Shown here: positions 26,075 to 37,155 of the stretch, in pieces
Position numbering within the stretch: the stretch's first letter is position 1
How the letters are laid out: every line of letters begins with the position of its first letter
Source: Nocardioides furvisabuli
GTDB taxonomy: Bacteria > Actinomycetota > Actinomycetes > Propionibacteriales > Nocardioidaceae
Assembly (NCBI RefSeq): GCF_021083185.1
Contig: NZ_JAIGQB010000009.1
Location: 1-64,000, forward strand
Direction: 5' to 3'
Length of the DNA: 64,000 nucleotides
Program-made: the position numbers and the translations under genes
Notes under the pieces: generated by a model
Database searches by the model: none
Seen by the model: only the letters and a program-made list of their open reading frames with translations
What the model was told of the DNA's origin: nothing

Positions 26075-27048
26075 TGTCGACCCGCTCCCGCTCCCTCGCC
26101 CTCACCAGCGCCCTGGCCGCCACCGCCCTCCTTGCCGGGTGCGGCCAGTCGGGCGCCGCCGACTCCGACAGTGGTCGTCAGGCAGTCGCGGCGTTCTACC
26201 CGCTGGCATGGGCGACGGAGCGGGTGGCGGGCGACGACTGGGAGGTCACCAACCTGACCCAGCCCGGGGGCGAGCCCCACGACCTCGAGCTCGGCATCTC
26301 CCAGACGGCCGACCTCGACGAGGCCGACGTGGTCGTCTTCCAGCACGAGTTCCAGCCCGCCGTCGACGATGCGGTCGAGAACGTCTCGGACGCCGTGCTC
26401 GTCGACGCCGCCGAGTCCGTCGAGCTCCGCTCGCTCGAGGAGCAGCATGAGGGCCACGAGGACGAGCACGCCGACGACGACGAGCACGCCGACGACGACG
26501 AGCACACCGACGAGGACGGCCACGACCACGGCGACACCGACCCGCACTTCTGGCAGGACCCCCTGCTGATGGCCGACCTGGCCGACGCCGTCGCGGAGGG
26601 CCTCGCCGAGGTCGACGCCGACGGCGCGGCAACCTACCGGGCCAACGCCGACGAGCTGCGGGCCGAGCTCGAGGCCCTCGACGCCGCATTCACCGAGGGC
26701 CTCGCGGAGTGCGAGCGCGACACGGTCGTCGTCAGCCACGAGGCGTTCGGCTACCTCGAGCGCTACGGCATGCACTTCGAGGCGATCGCCGGCCTGACCC
26801 CCGACGCCGAGCCGACGCCCGCCGTGCTCGCCGACCTGGAGGAGCTCATCGCCGACGAGGGCATCACGACCGTGTTCTCCGAGCGGCTCGCCTCGCCCGC
26901 CATGGCCGAGAGCCTGGCCTCCGACACCGGTGTCGAGACCGCCGTCCTCGACCCGATCGAGGGACCGGGCGATGATGACGGCGCCACGGACTACGTTGCT
27001 CTCATGCAGCAGAACCTCGCGGCGCTCCAGCAAGCCAACGGATGCTGA
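26074..27048 (+). CDS. znuA: zinc ABC transporter substrate-binding lipoprotein
   Basis: Captures zinc outside the membrane and delivers it to ZnuB (324 residues). Lipobox LLAGC with Cys at residue 23. Metal ligands typical of cluster A-I binding proteins: His in PGGEPHDLEL, His in DPHFWQDP, His in VVSHEAFGYL, and an Asp near the C-terminus. Between the first two lies a long His/Asp/Glu-rich loop (roughly 128-155), a mark of zinc as opposed to manganese carriers. The gene starts at a promoter with two Zur-like boxes and overlaps znuC by seven bases. Confidence 0.95.
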   Translation: MSTRSRSLALTSALAATALLAGCGQSGAADSDSGRQAVAAFYPLAWATERVAGDDWEVTNLTQPGGEPHDLELGISQTADLDEADVVVFQHEFQPAVDDAVENVSDAVLVDAAESVELRSLEEQHEGHEDEHADDDEHADDDEHTDEDGHDHGDTDPHFWQDPLLMADLADAVAEGLAEVDADGAATYRANADELRAELEALDAAFTEGLAECERDTVVVSHEAFGYLERYGMHFEAIAGLTPDAEPTPAVLADLEELIADEGITTVFSERLASPAMAESLASDTGVETAVLDPIEGPGDDDGATDYVALMQQNLAALQQANGC

Positions 27049-27845
27049 ACCCCGCCGGAACCGCGGTCGTCGAGGCCCGTGACGTCACGGTCGCCCTCGG
27101 CGGCCGTCCGGTGCTCCGCGGCAACGACCTGGTGGTCCGGCACGGGGAGTTCGTGGCGCTGATGGGCGCCAACGGGTCGGGCAAGAGCACCCTGGTGCGT
27201 GCCCTCACCGGGCTGCGGCCGCTCACCCAGGGCTCCGTCCTCCTCTTCGGCACGCCGTTGCAGGACTTCAAGGAGCGTCACCGCATCGGCTTCGTCCCGC
27301 AGCGCGGCACTGCCGCGGGCGGCGTGCCGTCCAGCGTGCGCGAGGTGGTGGCCTCCGGCCGGCTCACCCGTCGCCCGCTGCTGCGCCCGGCAGGGAAGGC
27401 CGACCGGGCTGCCATCGACGACGCCCTCGAGGTCGTGGGTCTCACCGGCATGGCCAGCGAGGGCGTCTCGACGCTCTCCGGCGGGCAGCAGCAACGTGTC
27501 CTCATCGCGCGGGCGCTGGCGGGAGAGCCCGAGCTGTTCTTCCTCGACGAGCCGACAGCCGGCGTGGACCTGCCGAACCAGCTCGCACTCGCCGGTGCCC
27601 TGCGGACCCTGTCCGAGCGGGGCGCCACCATCGTCCTCGTCGCCCATGAGCTCGGTCCGCTGGAACCGCTGGTGGACCGGGCGGTGGTGATGCGCGACGG
27701 CCGGATCGCCTACGACGGCCCGCCGCTCGCCCACGAGGACGTCCACGGCCACCACCACCCGATCGCCGGCTCGCACGACCACGTGCCGCACGTCGGCTCC
27801 CCGTTCGACACCATGTCGCTCGACCCGAGGGAGGATCGCCGATGA
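27042..27845 (+). CDS. znuC: zinc ABC transporter ATP-binding protein
   Basis: Cytoplasmic ATPase of the zinc importer (267 residues). Walker A is GANGSGKST, the signature is TLSGGQQQRVLIARAL, and Walker B is LFFLDEPTAG, with the switch His in VAHEL. The ATG overlaps the znuA stop and the gene end overlaps znuB as ATGA, so the three are coupled. The C-terminus has a modest His-rich stretch (HEDVHGHHHPIAGSHDHVPH). Confidence 0.96.
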   Translation: MLNPAGTAVVEARDVTVALGGRPVLRGNDLVVRHGEFVALMGANGSGKSTLVRALTGLRPLTQGSVLLFGTPLQDFKERHRIGFVPQRGTAAGGVPSSVREVVASGRLTRRPLLRPAGKADRAAIDDALEVVGLTGMASEGVSTLSGGQQQRVLIARALAGEPELFFLDEPTAGVDLPNQLALAGALRTLSERGATIVLVAHELGPLEPLVDRAVVMRDGRIAYDGPPLAHEDVHGHHHPIAGSHDHVPHVGSPFDTMSLDPREDRR

Positions 27846-28861
27846 GCCCCGCCGAGCTCCTCGACCTGCTGGGTCGCGACTTCATGCAGCGCGCGCTCCT
27901 CGCCGCCCTGCTCACCGGTCTGGCCGCACCCGCGATCGGCACCTTCATCGTGCAGCGCCGCCTCGCCCTGCTGGGTGACGGCATCGGCCACGTCGCGGTG
28001 ACCGGCGTCGCCCTCGGGCTCCTCACCGGAACCTCCCCCACGTGGACCGCGGTCGTCGTCGCCATCCTCGGCGCCGTGCTCATCGAGGTCATCAGGGAGA
28101 AGGGCCACACCAACGGCGACGTCGCTCTCGCCCTGCTGTTCTACGGGGGGCTGGCAGGTGGAGTCCTCATCACCGGACTCGCCGGTGACGGAGCTGCCGG
28201 CCTGCAGGTCTACCTCTTCGGGTCCGTGACGAGCATCAGCTCCACCGAGGTCTGGTACACCGCCGGGCTGGCGCTCGTGGTCCTGACCGTCACGCTCGGC
28301 CTCCTCCCGCAGCTGTTCGCGGTCGCCTCCGACCCCGAGTTCGCGAAGGTCGCCGGCCTCCGGGTCCGCGCCTACAACCTCCTCGTCGCCGTCCTCGCCG
28401 CCGTCAGCGTGACCGTCGCCATGCGCACCGTGGGGCTGCTGCTCGTCTCGGCACTGATGGTGGTGCCGGTCGCCACCTCCCAGCAGCTCGCGCGTTCCTT
28501 CCGCTCGACACTGCTGTGGGCCATGGTCCTCGGCGGCGTGGCCGCGGTCGGCGGGCTGGTCGTCGCGGCATGGCTCTCGGCCCGGGCCACCGTGGCACCG
28601 GGGCCGTCCATCGTGCTCCTCGCGCTGGCGATGTTCGCCGCGACCTGGCCGGTCGGCGTCTGGGCACGTCGCCGTCGCCGGCTCGCAGAGCCGTTCCCGG
28701 CCCTGGGCACCGGCACGCCGGGTCCGCACGAGGTGGACGAGCACCCGCACCAGCACGGCGACGACTGCGGCCACCCGGCGGTCCCGCACGACGACCACCT
28801 CGACTACGTCCACGACGGTCACCGGCACGCCCCGCACGGAGAGCACTATGACGAGCACTGA
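27842..28861 (+). CDS. znuB: zinc ABC transporter permease
   Basis: Membrane channel of the ZnuABC importer (339 residues) with about eight hydrophobic helices; conserved sequence includes FIVQRRLALLGDGIGHVAVT and the coupling-loop region. The last 45 residues form a His/Asp-rich cytoplasmic tail (about 12 His) not needed by the family and probably metal-binding. It overlaps the zur gene by 14 bases. Confidence 0.95.
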   Translation: MSPAELLDLLGRDFMQRALLAALLTGLAAPAIGTFIVQRRLALLGDGIGHVAVTGVALGLLTGTSPTWTAVVVAILGAVLIEVIREKGHTNGDVALALLFYGGLAGGVLITGLAGDGAAGLQVYLFGSVTSISSTEVWYTAGLALVVLTVTLGLLPQLFAVASDPEFAKVAGLRVRAYNLLVAVLAAVSVTVAMRTVGLLLVSALMVVPVATSQQLARSFRSTLLWAMVLGGVAAVGGLVVAAWLSARATVAPGPSIVLLALAMFAATWPVGVWARRRRRLAEPFPALGTGTPGPHEVDEHPHQHGDDCGHPAVPHDDHLDYVHDGHRHAPHGEHYDEH

Positions 28862-29264
28862 CGCCCCCGGCACCACCCAGACGCAGCAGCGGCGTCCCAC
28901 CCGCCAGCGCCGCGCGGTCGCAGCCGCCCTGGCGGGCTTCGACGACTTCCGCAGCGCCCAGGAGATCCACGACCTGATCTCGCGCCAGGGCGACTCCGTC
29001 GGCCTGGCCACCGTCTACCGCACCCTCTCGTCGCTCGCCGAGGCCGGCGAGGTCGACATGCTGCGCAACGAGGACGGCGAGGCCATCTGGCGCAGCTGCT
29101 CCGACACACACCACCACCACCTCGTGTGCCGCACGTGCGGCGCCACGGTCGAGGTGGAGGGTCCGGCCGTCGAGCGCTGGACCAACGCCATCGCCGCCGA
29201 GCACGGCTATGCCGACCTCAGCCACACGCTGGAGATCTTCGGGACCTGCCCGACCTGCCGCTGA
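28848..29264 (+). CDS. zur: Fur-family zinc regulator Zur
   Basis: Zinc-sensing repressor (138 residues). A winged helix covers about 20-85 (RRAVAAALAGFDDFRSAQEI, VGLATVYRTLSSL). The dimer domain has the HHHHLVCRTCG metal site and the C-terminal CPTC, the second half of the structural Cys4 zinc site. As last gene of znuACB-zur it should close a feedback loop on the boxes at 26038-26074. Zur is favoured over Fur because of the operon. Confidence 0.94.
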   Translation: MTSTDAPGTTQTQQRRPTRQRRAVAAALAGFDDFRSAQEIHDLISRQGDSVGLATVYRTLSSLAEAGEVDMLRNEDGEAIWRSCSDTHHHHLVCRTCGATVEVEGPAVERWTNAIAAEHGYADLSHTLEIFGTCPTCR

Positions 29265-29276
29265 GGCAGCGCGCGG

Positions 29277-30053
29277 TCAGGCGTTGGGGAGCGCGCCGCC
29301 GTAGCGGCGGTCGCGCCGGGCGTACGTCTCCACCGCGGCCCAGAGGTGGCGGCGGTCGACGTCGGGCCACAGCACGTCGGTGAAGACCATCTCGCTGTAG
29401 GCCGCCTGCCACAGCATGAAGTTGGACAGCCGCTGCTCCCCCGACGTGCGCCAGACGAGGTCGGCGTCGGGGAGCTCGGGGACGTAGAGGTGCCGGGCGA
29501 AGGTGCGCTCGTCGATCTTGTCGGGGTCGATCCGCCCGGCCGCGACCTCGCGACCGATGGCGCGCGCGGCGTCGGCGAGCTCGGCACGACCGCCGTAGTT
29601 GACGCACATGGTCAGGGTCAGGACGTCGTTGTCCTTCGTCATCTCCTCCGCGACCTGGAGCTCCTTGATCACCGACCTCCACAGCCGGGGGGCCCGCCCG
29701 GCCCAGCGCACGCGTACGCCGAGCTCGTGCATCTCGTCGCGGCGGCGCCGGATCACGTCGCGGTTGAAGCCCATCAGGAAGCGGACCTCGTCGGGCGAGC
29801 GTGACCAGTTCTCGGTGGAGAACGCATAGGCCGAGATCGCCTTGACGCCCATCTCGATCGCGCCCTCCACGACATCGAAGAGCGACGACTCGCCCTCCTC
29901 GTGTCCCTTCGTGCGGGGCAGCCCCCGGTCCTTGGCCCAGCGGCCGTTGCCGTCCATGACGATGGCGACGTGCTCGGGGACCAGGCCGCGCGGGATGGGC
30001 GGGGGCGTAGCGCCACTGGGGTGCGGAGTGGGCTGCTTCACCGGTCGCTTCAC
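29277..30053 (-). CDS. uppS: isoprenyl transferase (undecaprenyl/decaprenyl diphosphate synthase type)
   Basis: Z-prenyl transferase that builds the lipid carrier for cell-wall synthesis (258 residues). Signatures: [18 protein letters not shown] with the catalytic Asp, [17 protein letters not shown], and [25 protein letters not shown] lies seven bases upstream of the GTG start (30066-30061), suggesting a leaderless transcript. It is convergent with zur. In actinobacteria this enzyme may make C50 decaprenyl phosphate; product length cannot be read here. Confidence 0.95.
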   Translation of the reverse strand: MKRPVKQPTPHPSGATPPPIPRGLVPEHVAIVMDGNGRWAKDRGLPRTKGHEEGESSLFDVVEGAIEMGVKAISAYAFSTENWSRSPDEVRFLMGFNRDVIRRRRDEMHELGVRVRWAGRAPRLWRSVIKELQVAEEMTKDNDVLTLTMCVNYGGRAELADAARAIGREVAAGRIDPDKIDERTFARHLYVPELPDADLVWRTSGEQRLSNFMLWQAAYSEMVFTDVLWPDVDRRHLWAAVETYARRDRRYGGALPNA

Positions 30054-30099
30054 GTCCGCCAGCGTAGTGCTGGACGATGGCCGCCGACGGGGGACCGGC

Positions 30100-30969
30100 C
30101 TACTCCAGCTCGCGCGCCAGGACCACGGTCAGGCCCATGGCCAGCATGATGGCCACGGCGACGAGAACGGCCAGCCAGAGCGCGCGCGCGGCGTCGGGAC
30201 CGCTGAGCGCCGGGGCCGGAACGCCCTCCCCCGGCAGGACGAACCCCCGGAAGCCGTCGGACCTGTCAGCAGACCGTCCGTCGGTCCAGCCGGGCTCTGC
30301 CGCGTCGCTGGAGCGGACGTCCTGGCGGACCTGGACGGCGGGAGTCGCAGCTCCGCGTGCCGGGAGGTCGCCGACCCCGTCGCAGGACGCCGGTGACGGG
30401 CGCTGCCCTCCGCGTGTGCGATCGGCCACGGCGGTCCCCGGTCCGTCCCGTCGACCCGGCGCGCCGGTGTCGTCGCCGCTGCCCTGTCCGGCAGGAGCGG
30501 CCGACGAGGTCGCGCCGGGAGGCTGGGACCCGGTCACGGACCCGACGGCCGACACGCCGTCCCCACCGGCTGCCGGGCCACCCGAACCGCCGCCCGAACT
30601 GTCGTCCGAACCGCCGCCCGAACCACCGCTCGCACCACCGACCGGACCGTCCTCCGGCCCGCCGCTCGCTGCCTCGCCGGCGTGCTCCACCTGGGACAGC
30701 GCCGGCTCGACGACGTGCGCCGTGACCGGTTCGACGGCGTGCTCGACCGGTGGGACCACCGTCTGGACGGCCGCGTGCACCGGTTCCACGACGGGCTCGA
30801 CGACGGGTTCGGTCACCGCTCCCGCGACGTCGGTGAGGTCGCCCAGATGCCCGCCGTCCGTGGCGTGCGACGCTGGGGCGAGGGACAGGGACATCGCGAG
30901 GACGACGCCCAGCAGGACGGTCCAGCGCACCGCCCGGTGTCGCAGCAGCAGATCTGTGGGGTCTGACAT
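30100..30969 (-). CDS. secreted, membrane-anchored low-complexity protein
   Basis: A 289-residue predicted surface protein of unknown function. After a signal peptide ([20 protein letters not shown]) come Val/Pro/Glu repeats ([17 protein letters not shown] and similar) around residues 45-85, a Gly/Ser/Asp-rich linker (about 90-200), a polar region, and a C-terminal membrane helix ([20 protein letters not shown]) with a short tail. The ATG at 30969 with GGAGG upstream is chosen over a longer frame. No catalytic motif is visible. Confidence 0.75.
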   Translation of the reverse strand: MSDPTDLLLRHRAVRWTVLLGVVLAMSLSLAPASHATDGGHLGDLTDVAGAVTEPVVEPVVEPVHAAVQTVVPPVEHAVEPVTAHVVEPALSQVEHAGEAASGGPEDGPVGGASGGSGGGSDDSSGGGSGGPAAGGDGVSAVGSVTGSQPPGATSSAAPAGQGSGDDTGAPGRRDGPGTAVADRTRGGQRPSPASCDGVGDLPARGAATPAVQVRQDVRSSDAAEPGWTDGRSADRSDGFRGFVLPGEGVPAPALSGPDAARALWLAVLVAVAIMLAMGLTVVLARELE

Positions 30970-31145
30970 GATGATCGCCTCCGGAGTCCGCAGTGGTGTG
31001 GAGGGGGCCGACCTGCCCCCTTCCGGCCCAACGAGGTTCCGATCCGGTGGGGTATGCAGATGACGCAACATCCCCTATCGGGGGGTGCCGCCGCGCGAGG
31101 TCGGACATGTCCGACCCAGTTCTCGGCGCTGCCCGTCGGCCGTCG

Positions 31146-31877
31146 TCAGTAGCGCTCGACGTACGCCATCGAGCGCAGGCCACGCTCGAGGTGCCAGGCG
31201 AGGTAGGCCGAGACGAGGTTGCTGGCCTCTCGCAGGTGGCGGGGGTCGGCCGCGTGGACGACGGGCCAGTCACCCACGAGCAGCGCGCCCAGGACCAGCA
31301 CCGTCTCGGCGGCGGGCGTGGCGGAGCCGGGCAGCTTGTCCGAGGTGCAGAGCACGCCCCCGGCCGAGGGGTTGAAGAAGCGGTGCGGGCCCTCGACGCC
31401 GCACTGCACGCAGTGGTCGAAGGAGGGCGCGTAGCCGGCGACCGACAGCGAGCGGAGGAGGTAGGAGTCCAGCACCTGCTTGGCCCCGTGCTGGCCGGTC
31501 GCCATGACCCGCAGCCCGCCGACGAGGAGGAGGAACTGCTGGACCGCCGGCTCTCCTTCCTCGGTGACGAGACGGTCGGCGGTCTCCAGCATCACGGTGC
31601 CCGCGGTGTAGCGGTCGTAGTCCATGCCGAGGCGGGAGTTGAACGGATCGAGCGTCTCGGCCTGGGTGATCACGTCGAGGCTTCGTCCCTCGGCGAGCTG
31701 GAGGTCGACGTGGGCGAACGGCTCGAGTCGCGATCCCCAGCGCGACGTCGTACGCCGCACTCCCTTGGCGACGGCGCGCACCTTGCCGCGCTGTCGCGTC
31801 AGCAGGGTGATGATGCGGTCGGCCTCGCCCAGCTTGTGGGTGCGGAGCACGACCGCCTCGTCGCGGTAGAGGGGCAC
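31146..31877 (-). CDS. recO: DNA repair protein RecO
   Basis: Recombination mediator that helps load RecA on gapped DNA with RecF/RecR (243 residues). The N-terminal OB fold begins PLYRDEAVVLRTHKLGEADR; a zinc-type pair appears in FDHCVQCGVEG with a further Cys in GGVLCTSDKL. The GTG at 31877 is chosen because GGGGAGG lies nine bases upstream and the N-terminus matches the family; a GTG at 31895 is the alternative. Confidence 0.94.
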   Translation of the reverse strand: MPLYRDEAVVLRTHKLGEADRIITLLTRQRGKVRAVAKGVRRTTSRWGSRLEPFAHVDLQLAEGRSLDVITQAETLDPFNSRLGMDYDRYTAGTVMLETADRLVTEEGEPAVQQFLLLVGGLRVMATGQHGAKQVLDSYLLRSLSVAGYAPSFDHCVQCGVEGPHRFFNPSAGGVLCTSDKLPGSATPAAETVLVLGALLVGDWPVVHAADPRHLREASNLVSAYLAWHLERGLRSMAYVERY

Positions 31878-31920
31878 GGCTACATCCTCCCCCACACACC
31901 CCGCTGGAGACGGTCGGCGC

Positions 31921-32787
31921 TCAGCGTTTCCGCGCCCGGGCGGTGGTGGCGGGCGCCGCGGCCCGCCAGCACTCGAGCGCGAAGTCCGCGGCGGCCGCGG
32001 TGAGCCGGTCCGGCCGGAAGCGCCACTCCAGGATCGAGGTGGCGCGCTCGAAGCGGACGTTGGGCAGCTCGGCGGCGAGCATGTCGGCGTCGACGAACGG
32101 GTGGATGGGGTCGATCGGGTGGCCCACGAGGAACACCGGGGCGTGGATCCGGCGGCGCTGGCTCGACGACGGCGCCAGGCGACCGAAGATCACGCCGTGC
32201 AGCACCGAGGCGACCGAGTCGGCGCGGTGGTCGACGGTGTCGAGGCCGATCCCGGCCCAGAAGGGGACGATGCCGCGGGGCACCGACCGCGACAGCTTCT
32301 GCAGCGTGTTGGCGGTGAAGGGCAGGTAGCGCGCGGCCAGCATGATCGGCACGAAGGCGAGGATCCCGGCCACGAGCGCGTGGTTGAGCACCGGCATCTC
32401 GACGATCAGGCCCTTGACCCGCTCGGGGGCGATCACCGCGACCTCGAGGGACACGTTGGCGCCCAGCGAGGTGCCGCCGATGACGGCCTGCTCAGCGCCG
32501 AGATGGTCGAGAAGTGCGACAACCTGCTCGCCGAACGACGTCATCGAGTAGACGAGCGGGTCGGCGGGCTGGTCGGAGCGGCCGTGGCCGAGCAGGTCGA
32601 GCGTGACCACGTGCAGGCCCTGGGCGGCCATCGCCCGCGCCAGCGGCTGCTGCATGCGTCGCGGCATGAGCAAGCCGTGGAGCAGCACCACCCACTCGTC
32701 GCCCGAGCCGTACTCGGTGTACTCCAGCCGGTCGCGCCCGCCGTCGGACTCGACGAAGAACTGTCCGATCCGCTCGCTGACCAACAT
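31921..32787 (-). CDS. alpha/beta hydrolase
   Basis: A 288-residue alpha/beta-fold hydrolase of unknown substrate. Visible are the oxyanion region VVLLHGLLMPRR, the nucleophile elbow GGTSLGAN (Ser), the acid-bearing FLVGHPIDPIHPF, and the cap region around residues 150-200. TAGATT lies six bases upstream of the ATG (32799-32794), so the mRNA is probably leaderless. It sits between leuA and recO on the same strand. Confidence 0.88.
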   Translation of the reverse strand: MLVSERIGQFFVESDGGRDRLEYTEYGSGDEWVVLLHGLLMPRRMQQPLARAMAAQGLHVVTLDLLGHGRSDQPADPLVYSMTSFGEQVVALLDHLGAEQAVIGGTSLGANVSLEVAVIAPERVKGLIVEMPVLNHALVAGILAFVPIMLAARYLPFTANTLQKLSRSVPRGIVPFWAGIGLDTVDHRADSVASVLHGVIFGRLAPSSSQRRRIHAPVFLVGHPIDPIHPFVDADMLAAELPNVRFERATSILEWRFRPDRLTAAAADFALECWRAAAPATTARARKR

Positions 32788-32804
32788 GGAGGGAATCTAG
32801 CCGG

Positions 32805-34598
<1,794 letters not shown>

Positions 34599-34612
<14 letters not shown>

Positions 34613-34640
34613 GGCAGCCAAGGAGGAGGGTGCGTGTCAT
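34599..34640 (-). CDS. leuL: leucine leader peptide of leuA
   Basis: A 13-codon reading frame, MTRTLLLGCRSEA, with three consecutive Leu codons (CTC CTC CTT), ending 66 bases before the leuA start. Actinobacterial leuA genes are known to carry such leader peptides for ribosome-dependent attenuation. The peptide is too short for routine gene finding. Confidence 0.75.
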
Positions 34641-34710
34641 GACGTCAACCAGCGTACGCCGCCGCGCGGACGAGCACAGCGTCCCGTCCGGTCCGCGGAC
34701 CACGGGCACC

Positions 34711-35469
34711 TCAAGCGCGGCCGCGGACGGCGTACGCCACGGCCGTGAGGTCGAACGGACCCGCCCCCAGCCGGTCACGGCACAGCTCCTCGATCCGCTC
34801 GCGGTCGGTGGCATCGAGCGCCGCGAGCTCCGCGCCGATCGGGCCGACGCCCTCGAGGTAGGGCGTCCACCACTCCTCGAAGCTGTCGTGGGTGACGACG
34901 ACCGGCATCTCCAGCGACTCGATGTCACGGACACCAGCGACCCCGAGCATCCGCCGCAGCCCGTCCTCGGTGCCGGCGGGCAGCCTCTCCTCGGCGAGCC
35001 CGCCCGGACGGATCACGCCGAACGCCTCCCACACCGGCCACATCGGCGCACGCGCGCCGGCCAGGTCCCAGACCGTCGCGGCGATCCACCCGCCGGGGCG
35101 GGTGACGCGGACCATCTCGGTGAGGCCGGCCACTGGGTCGGGCATGAAGTGGACGACGAGGCAGGCCGCTGCCACGTCGAAGGTGTCGTCGTCGTAGGGC
35201 AGCGAGTCGGCCGTTCCCTGCCGCACGTCCACCCCGGGGAGGCGGGACCGGACAGCGTCGACGAAGGGGGCCGAAGGATCGACGGCGGAGACACGATCGG
35301 CACCCAGCCGGTCGACGAGCGCCCCGGTCAGGGCTCCGGGTCCGCAGCCGACGTCGACCGCACGCTGGCCGTACGTCGGCTCCAGCCAGTCGGCGAAGTC
35401 GGCCGCGAGCGGCCGGGAGTAGCGACCCATGAACCGGTCGTACGCCTCACCAGCCACCTCGAACGACAC
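34711..35469 (-). CDS. class I SAM-dependent methyltransferase
   Basis: A 252-residue methyltransferase of the UbiE/MenG-like Methyltransf_11 type. The SAM-binding motif is AVDVGCGPGALTGAL, followed by the acidic SAVDPS and the post-II motif RVTRPGGWIAATVWD. Substrate unknown. The GTG start lies six bases after TAGCGT (35481-35476), indicating a leaderless mRNA. It follows the permease gene on the same strand but probably has its own promoter. Confidence 0.88.
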   Translation of the reverse strand: MSFEVAGEAYDRFMGRYSRPLAADFADWLEPTYGQRAVDVGCGPGALTGALVDRLGADRVSAVDPSAPFVDAVRSRLPGVDVRQGTADSLPYDDDTFDVAAACLVVHFMPDPVAGLTEMVRVTRPGGWIAATVWDLAGARAPMWPVWEAFGVIRPGGLAEERLPAGTEDGLRRMLGVAGVRDIESLEMPVVVTHDSFEEWWTPYLEGVGPIGAELAALDATDRERIEELCRDRLGAGPFDLTAVAYAVRGRA

Positions 35470-35510
35470 GATGCGACGCTACCGCTGCGCGGTCCGGACG
35501 AGAACCCCGT

Positions 35511-36959
35511 TCAGGCCAGGTCCCGCTCGGCACTGGTGATCGCCTCGAACTCCTCCTCCGGGGCGCTGGCGACGAGGTGGTGGCGGCTGTAGAACCAGAA
35601 GTAGGCCAGGGCTGCGACGAATATCGCGGCGGTCCAGCCGGCTGCCACCTTGTCGACGAAGAACGTCGCGATCACCGCGGTGATGGCGAGGGCCAGCGCC
35701 ACACCCGTCGTCACGATCCCGCCCGGGGTGCGGTACGGACGCGGCAGGTCCGGCTGCCTCATCCGCAGGAGGATGTGCGACACCATCATCAACACGTAGG
35801 ACACCGTCGCGCCGAAGACGGCGATGTTGATCAGCAGTGCGCCGTCCTGGGTGACGGCCGCCAGGATGAACCCGATGGTGCCCGGCACGATCAGCGCCAA
35901 GGTAGGTGTCTTGCGCGAGTTGGTCACCGAGAGCCAGCGCGGCAGGTAGCCCGCCCGGGACAGGGCGAACAGCTGGCGTGAGTAGGCGAAGACGATGGAG
36001 AAGAAGCTGGCGACGAGCCCGGCCAGGCCGACGTAGTTGACGAAGTCCGCGACCCAGCTGCCCTCGCCGAGGGCGGTGCGTGCAGCGAGCGGCAACGGGT
36101 TGTCCGACTCGGCGATGACCGAGCTGCCGGCCCCTCCCGGCGCGAGGGTGAGCATGAGAGCGGCTGTGACCAGCAGCACCGCCATGGCGGTGATGAGGCC
36201 CCTGGGCATGTCCTTCTGCGGGTTCTTCGACTCCTCGGCCGCGAGCGGCACGCCCTCGATCGCGAGGAAGAACCAGATGCCGTAGACGAGGGCGGCGAGC
36301 ACTCCGGCATATCCGTAGGGAATGAAGTCGCTGGCGCCCGCTGCGGAGGTGGGGGCGATGTCGAAGAGGTTGGACGTGTCGAACTTCGGGGCCATCGCGA
36401 CCACGAAGACGATCAGCGCGACGACGGCGACCGCGGTGATCGCGAACATGAACTTGAGCGCCTCGCCGACGCCGTAGAGGTGGATCCCGACGAAGACGGC
36501 ATAGGTCGCGAGGTAGGTCGGCCAGCCCGCGGTGAGCCCGAAGAGCCCCAGCGCCTCGATGTAGCCGCCGATGAACACCGCGATGGCAGCGGGAGCGATG
36601 GCGTACTCGATGAGGATCGCAACACCGGTGGCGAACCCTCCGAGGGGTCCCATCGCGCGGCGTGCGAAGCCGTAGCCTGCGCCGGCGACCGGCATCGCCG
36701 AGGCCATCTCGGCGAGGCCGAAGACCATGCAGGTGTACATCGTGGCCATCAGCACGGTGGCGATCAGCAGGCCGCCCCACCCGCCTTCGGCGATGCCGAA
36801 GTTCCAACCGGCGAAGTCGCCGGAGATCACGTAGGCGACACCCAGGCCGGCCAGCAGCACCCAGCCGGCGGCTCCCTGGTTGAGCTGTCTCCTGGCGAGG
36901 TAGTCGCTCTCGACGTTCTCGTAGTCCGCACCGCGCACACGCCGTCGCTCGCTGGTCAT
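35511..36959 (-). CDS. APC-family permease, ethanolamine-permease type
   Basis: Inner-membrane amino acid/amine permease of 482 residues with about 12 helices. The N-terminal YLARRQLNQGAAGWVLLAGL, then YVISGDFAGWNFGIAEGGWG and MASAMPVAGAGYGFARRAMG, match the ethanolamine permease (Eat) subgroup of APC transporters. It is divergent from a glutamine-synthetase-like gene and its downstream catabolic genes, so its substrate is probably the amine those enzymes process. GGAGGATG precedes the ATG as ribosome-binding site. Confidence 0.85.
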   Translation of the reverse strand: MTSERRRVRGADYENVESDYLARRQLNQGAAGWVLLAGLGVAYVISGDFAGWNFGIAEGGWGGLLIATVLMATMYTCMVFGLAEMASAMPVAGAGYGFARRAMGPLGGFATGVAILIEYAIAPAAIAVFIGGYIEALGLFGLTAGWPTYLATYAVFVGIHLYGVGEALKFMFAITAVAVVALIVFVVAMAPKFDTSNLFDIAPTSAAGASDFIPYGYAGVLAALVYGIWFFLAIEGVPLAAEESKNPQKDMPRGLITAMAVLLVTAALMLTLAPGGAGSSVIAESDNPLPLAARTALGEGSWVADFVNYVGLAGLVASFFSIVFAYSRQLFALSRAGYLPRWLSVTNSRKTPTLALIVPGTIGFILAAVTQDGALLINIAVFGATVSYVLMMVSHILLRMRQPDLPRPYRTPGGIVTTGVALALAITAVIATFFVDKVAAGWTAAIFVAALAYFWFYSRHHLVASAPEEEFEAITSAERDLA

Positions 36960-37081
36960 GTCATCCTCCGGTCGTGCGGTCGTCTGCCCGAGACGCAGAA
37001 GGGGATTGGGTCGTCAGTGGACCTTTGGGATCGCTTGAACGATTGTGAATCGGCCGGGATCTGTCAAGACCCCCTCGCTCA

Positions 37082-37110
37082 TTGACACGGCATCCAACGG
37101 GGTGTTGCAT
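37082..37110 (+). promoter_or_regulatory. candidate promoter of the glutamylation operon
   Basis: TTGACA (37082-37087), a 17-base spacer and TTGCAT (37105-37110), 46 bases before the GS-like start. On the opposite strand TTGACA (37067-37062) may serve the permease. Short inverted arms ATCG/CGAT near 37030-37043 may be part of a GntR site, but this is weak. Confidence 0.4.
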
Positions 37111-37155
37111 GGCGGAAATGGCCTGACAGTGACCCAAATCCCGCGAGGAGACCCG

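Noticed and set aside
26455..26530. Short tandem GACGACGAGCAC-type repeats as a mobile or CRISPR-like repeat
   Set aside because: They encode the His/Asp/Glu-rich metal loop of ZnuA in frame, so they are explained by coding.
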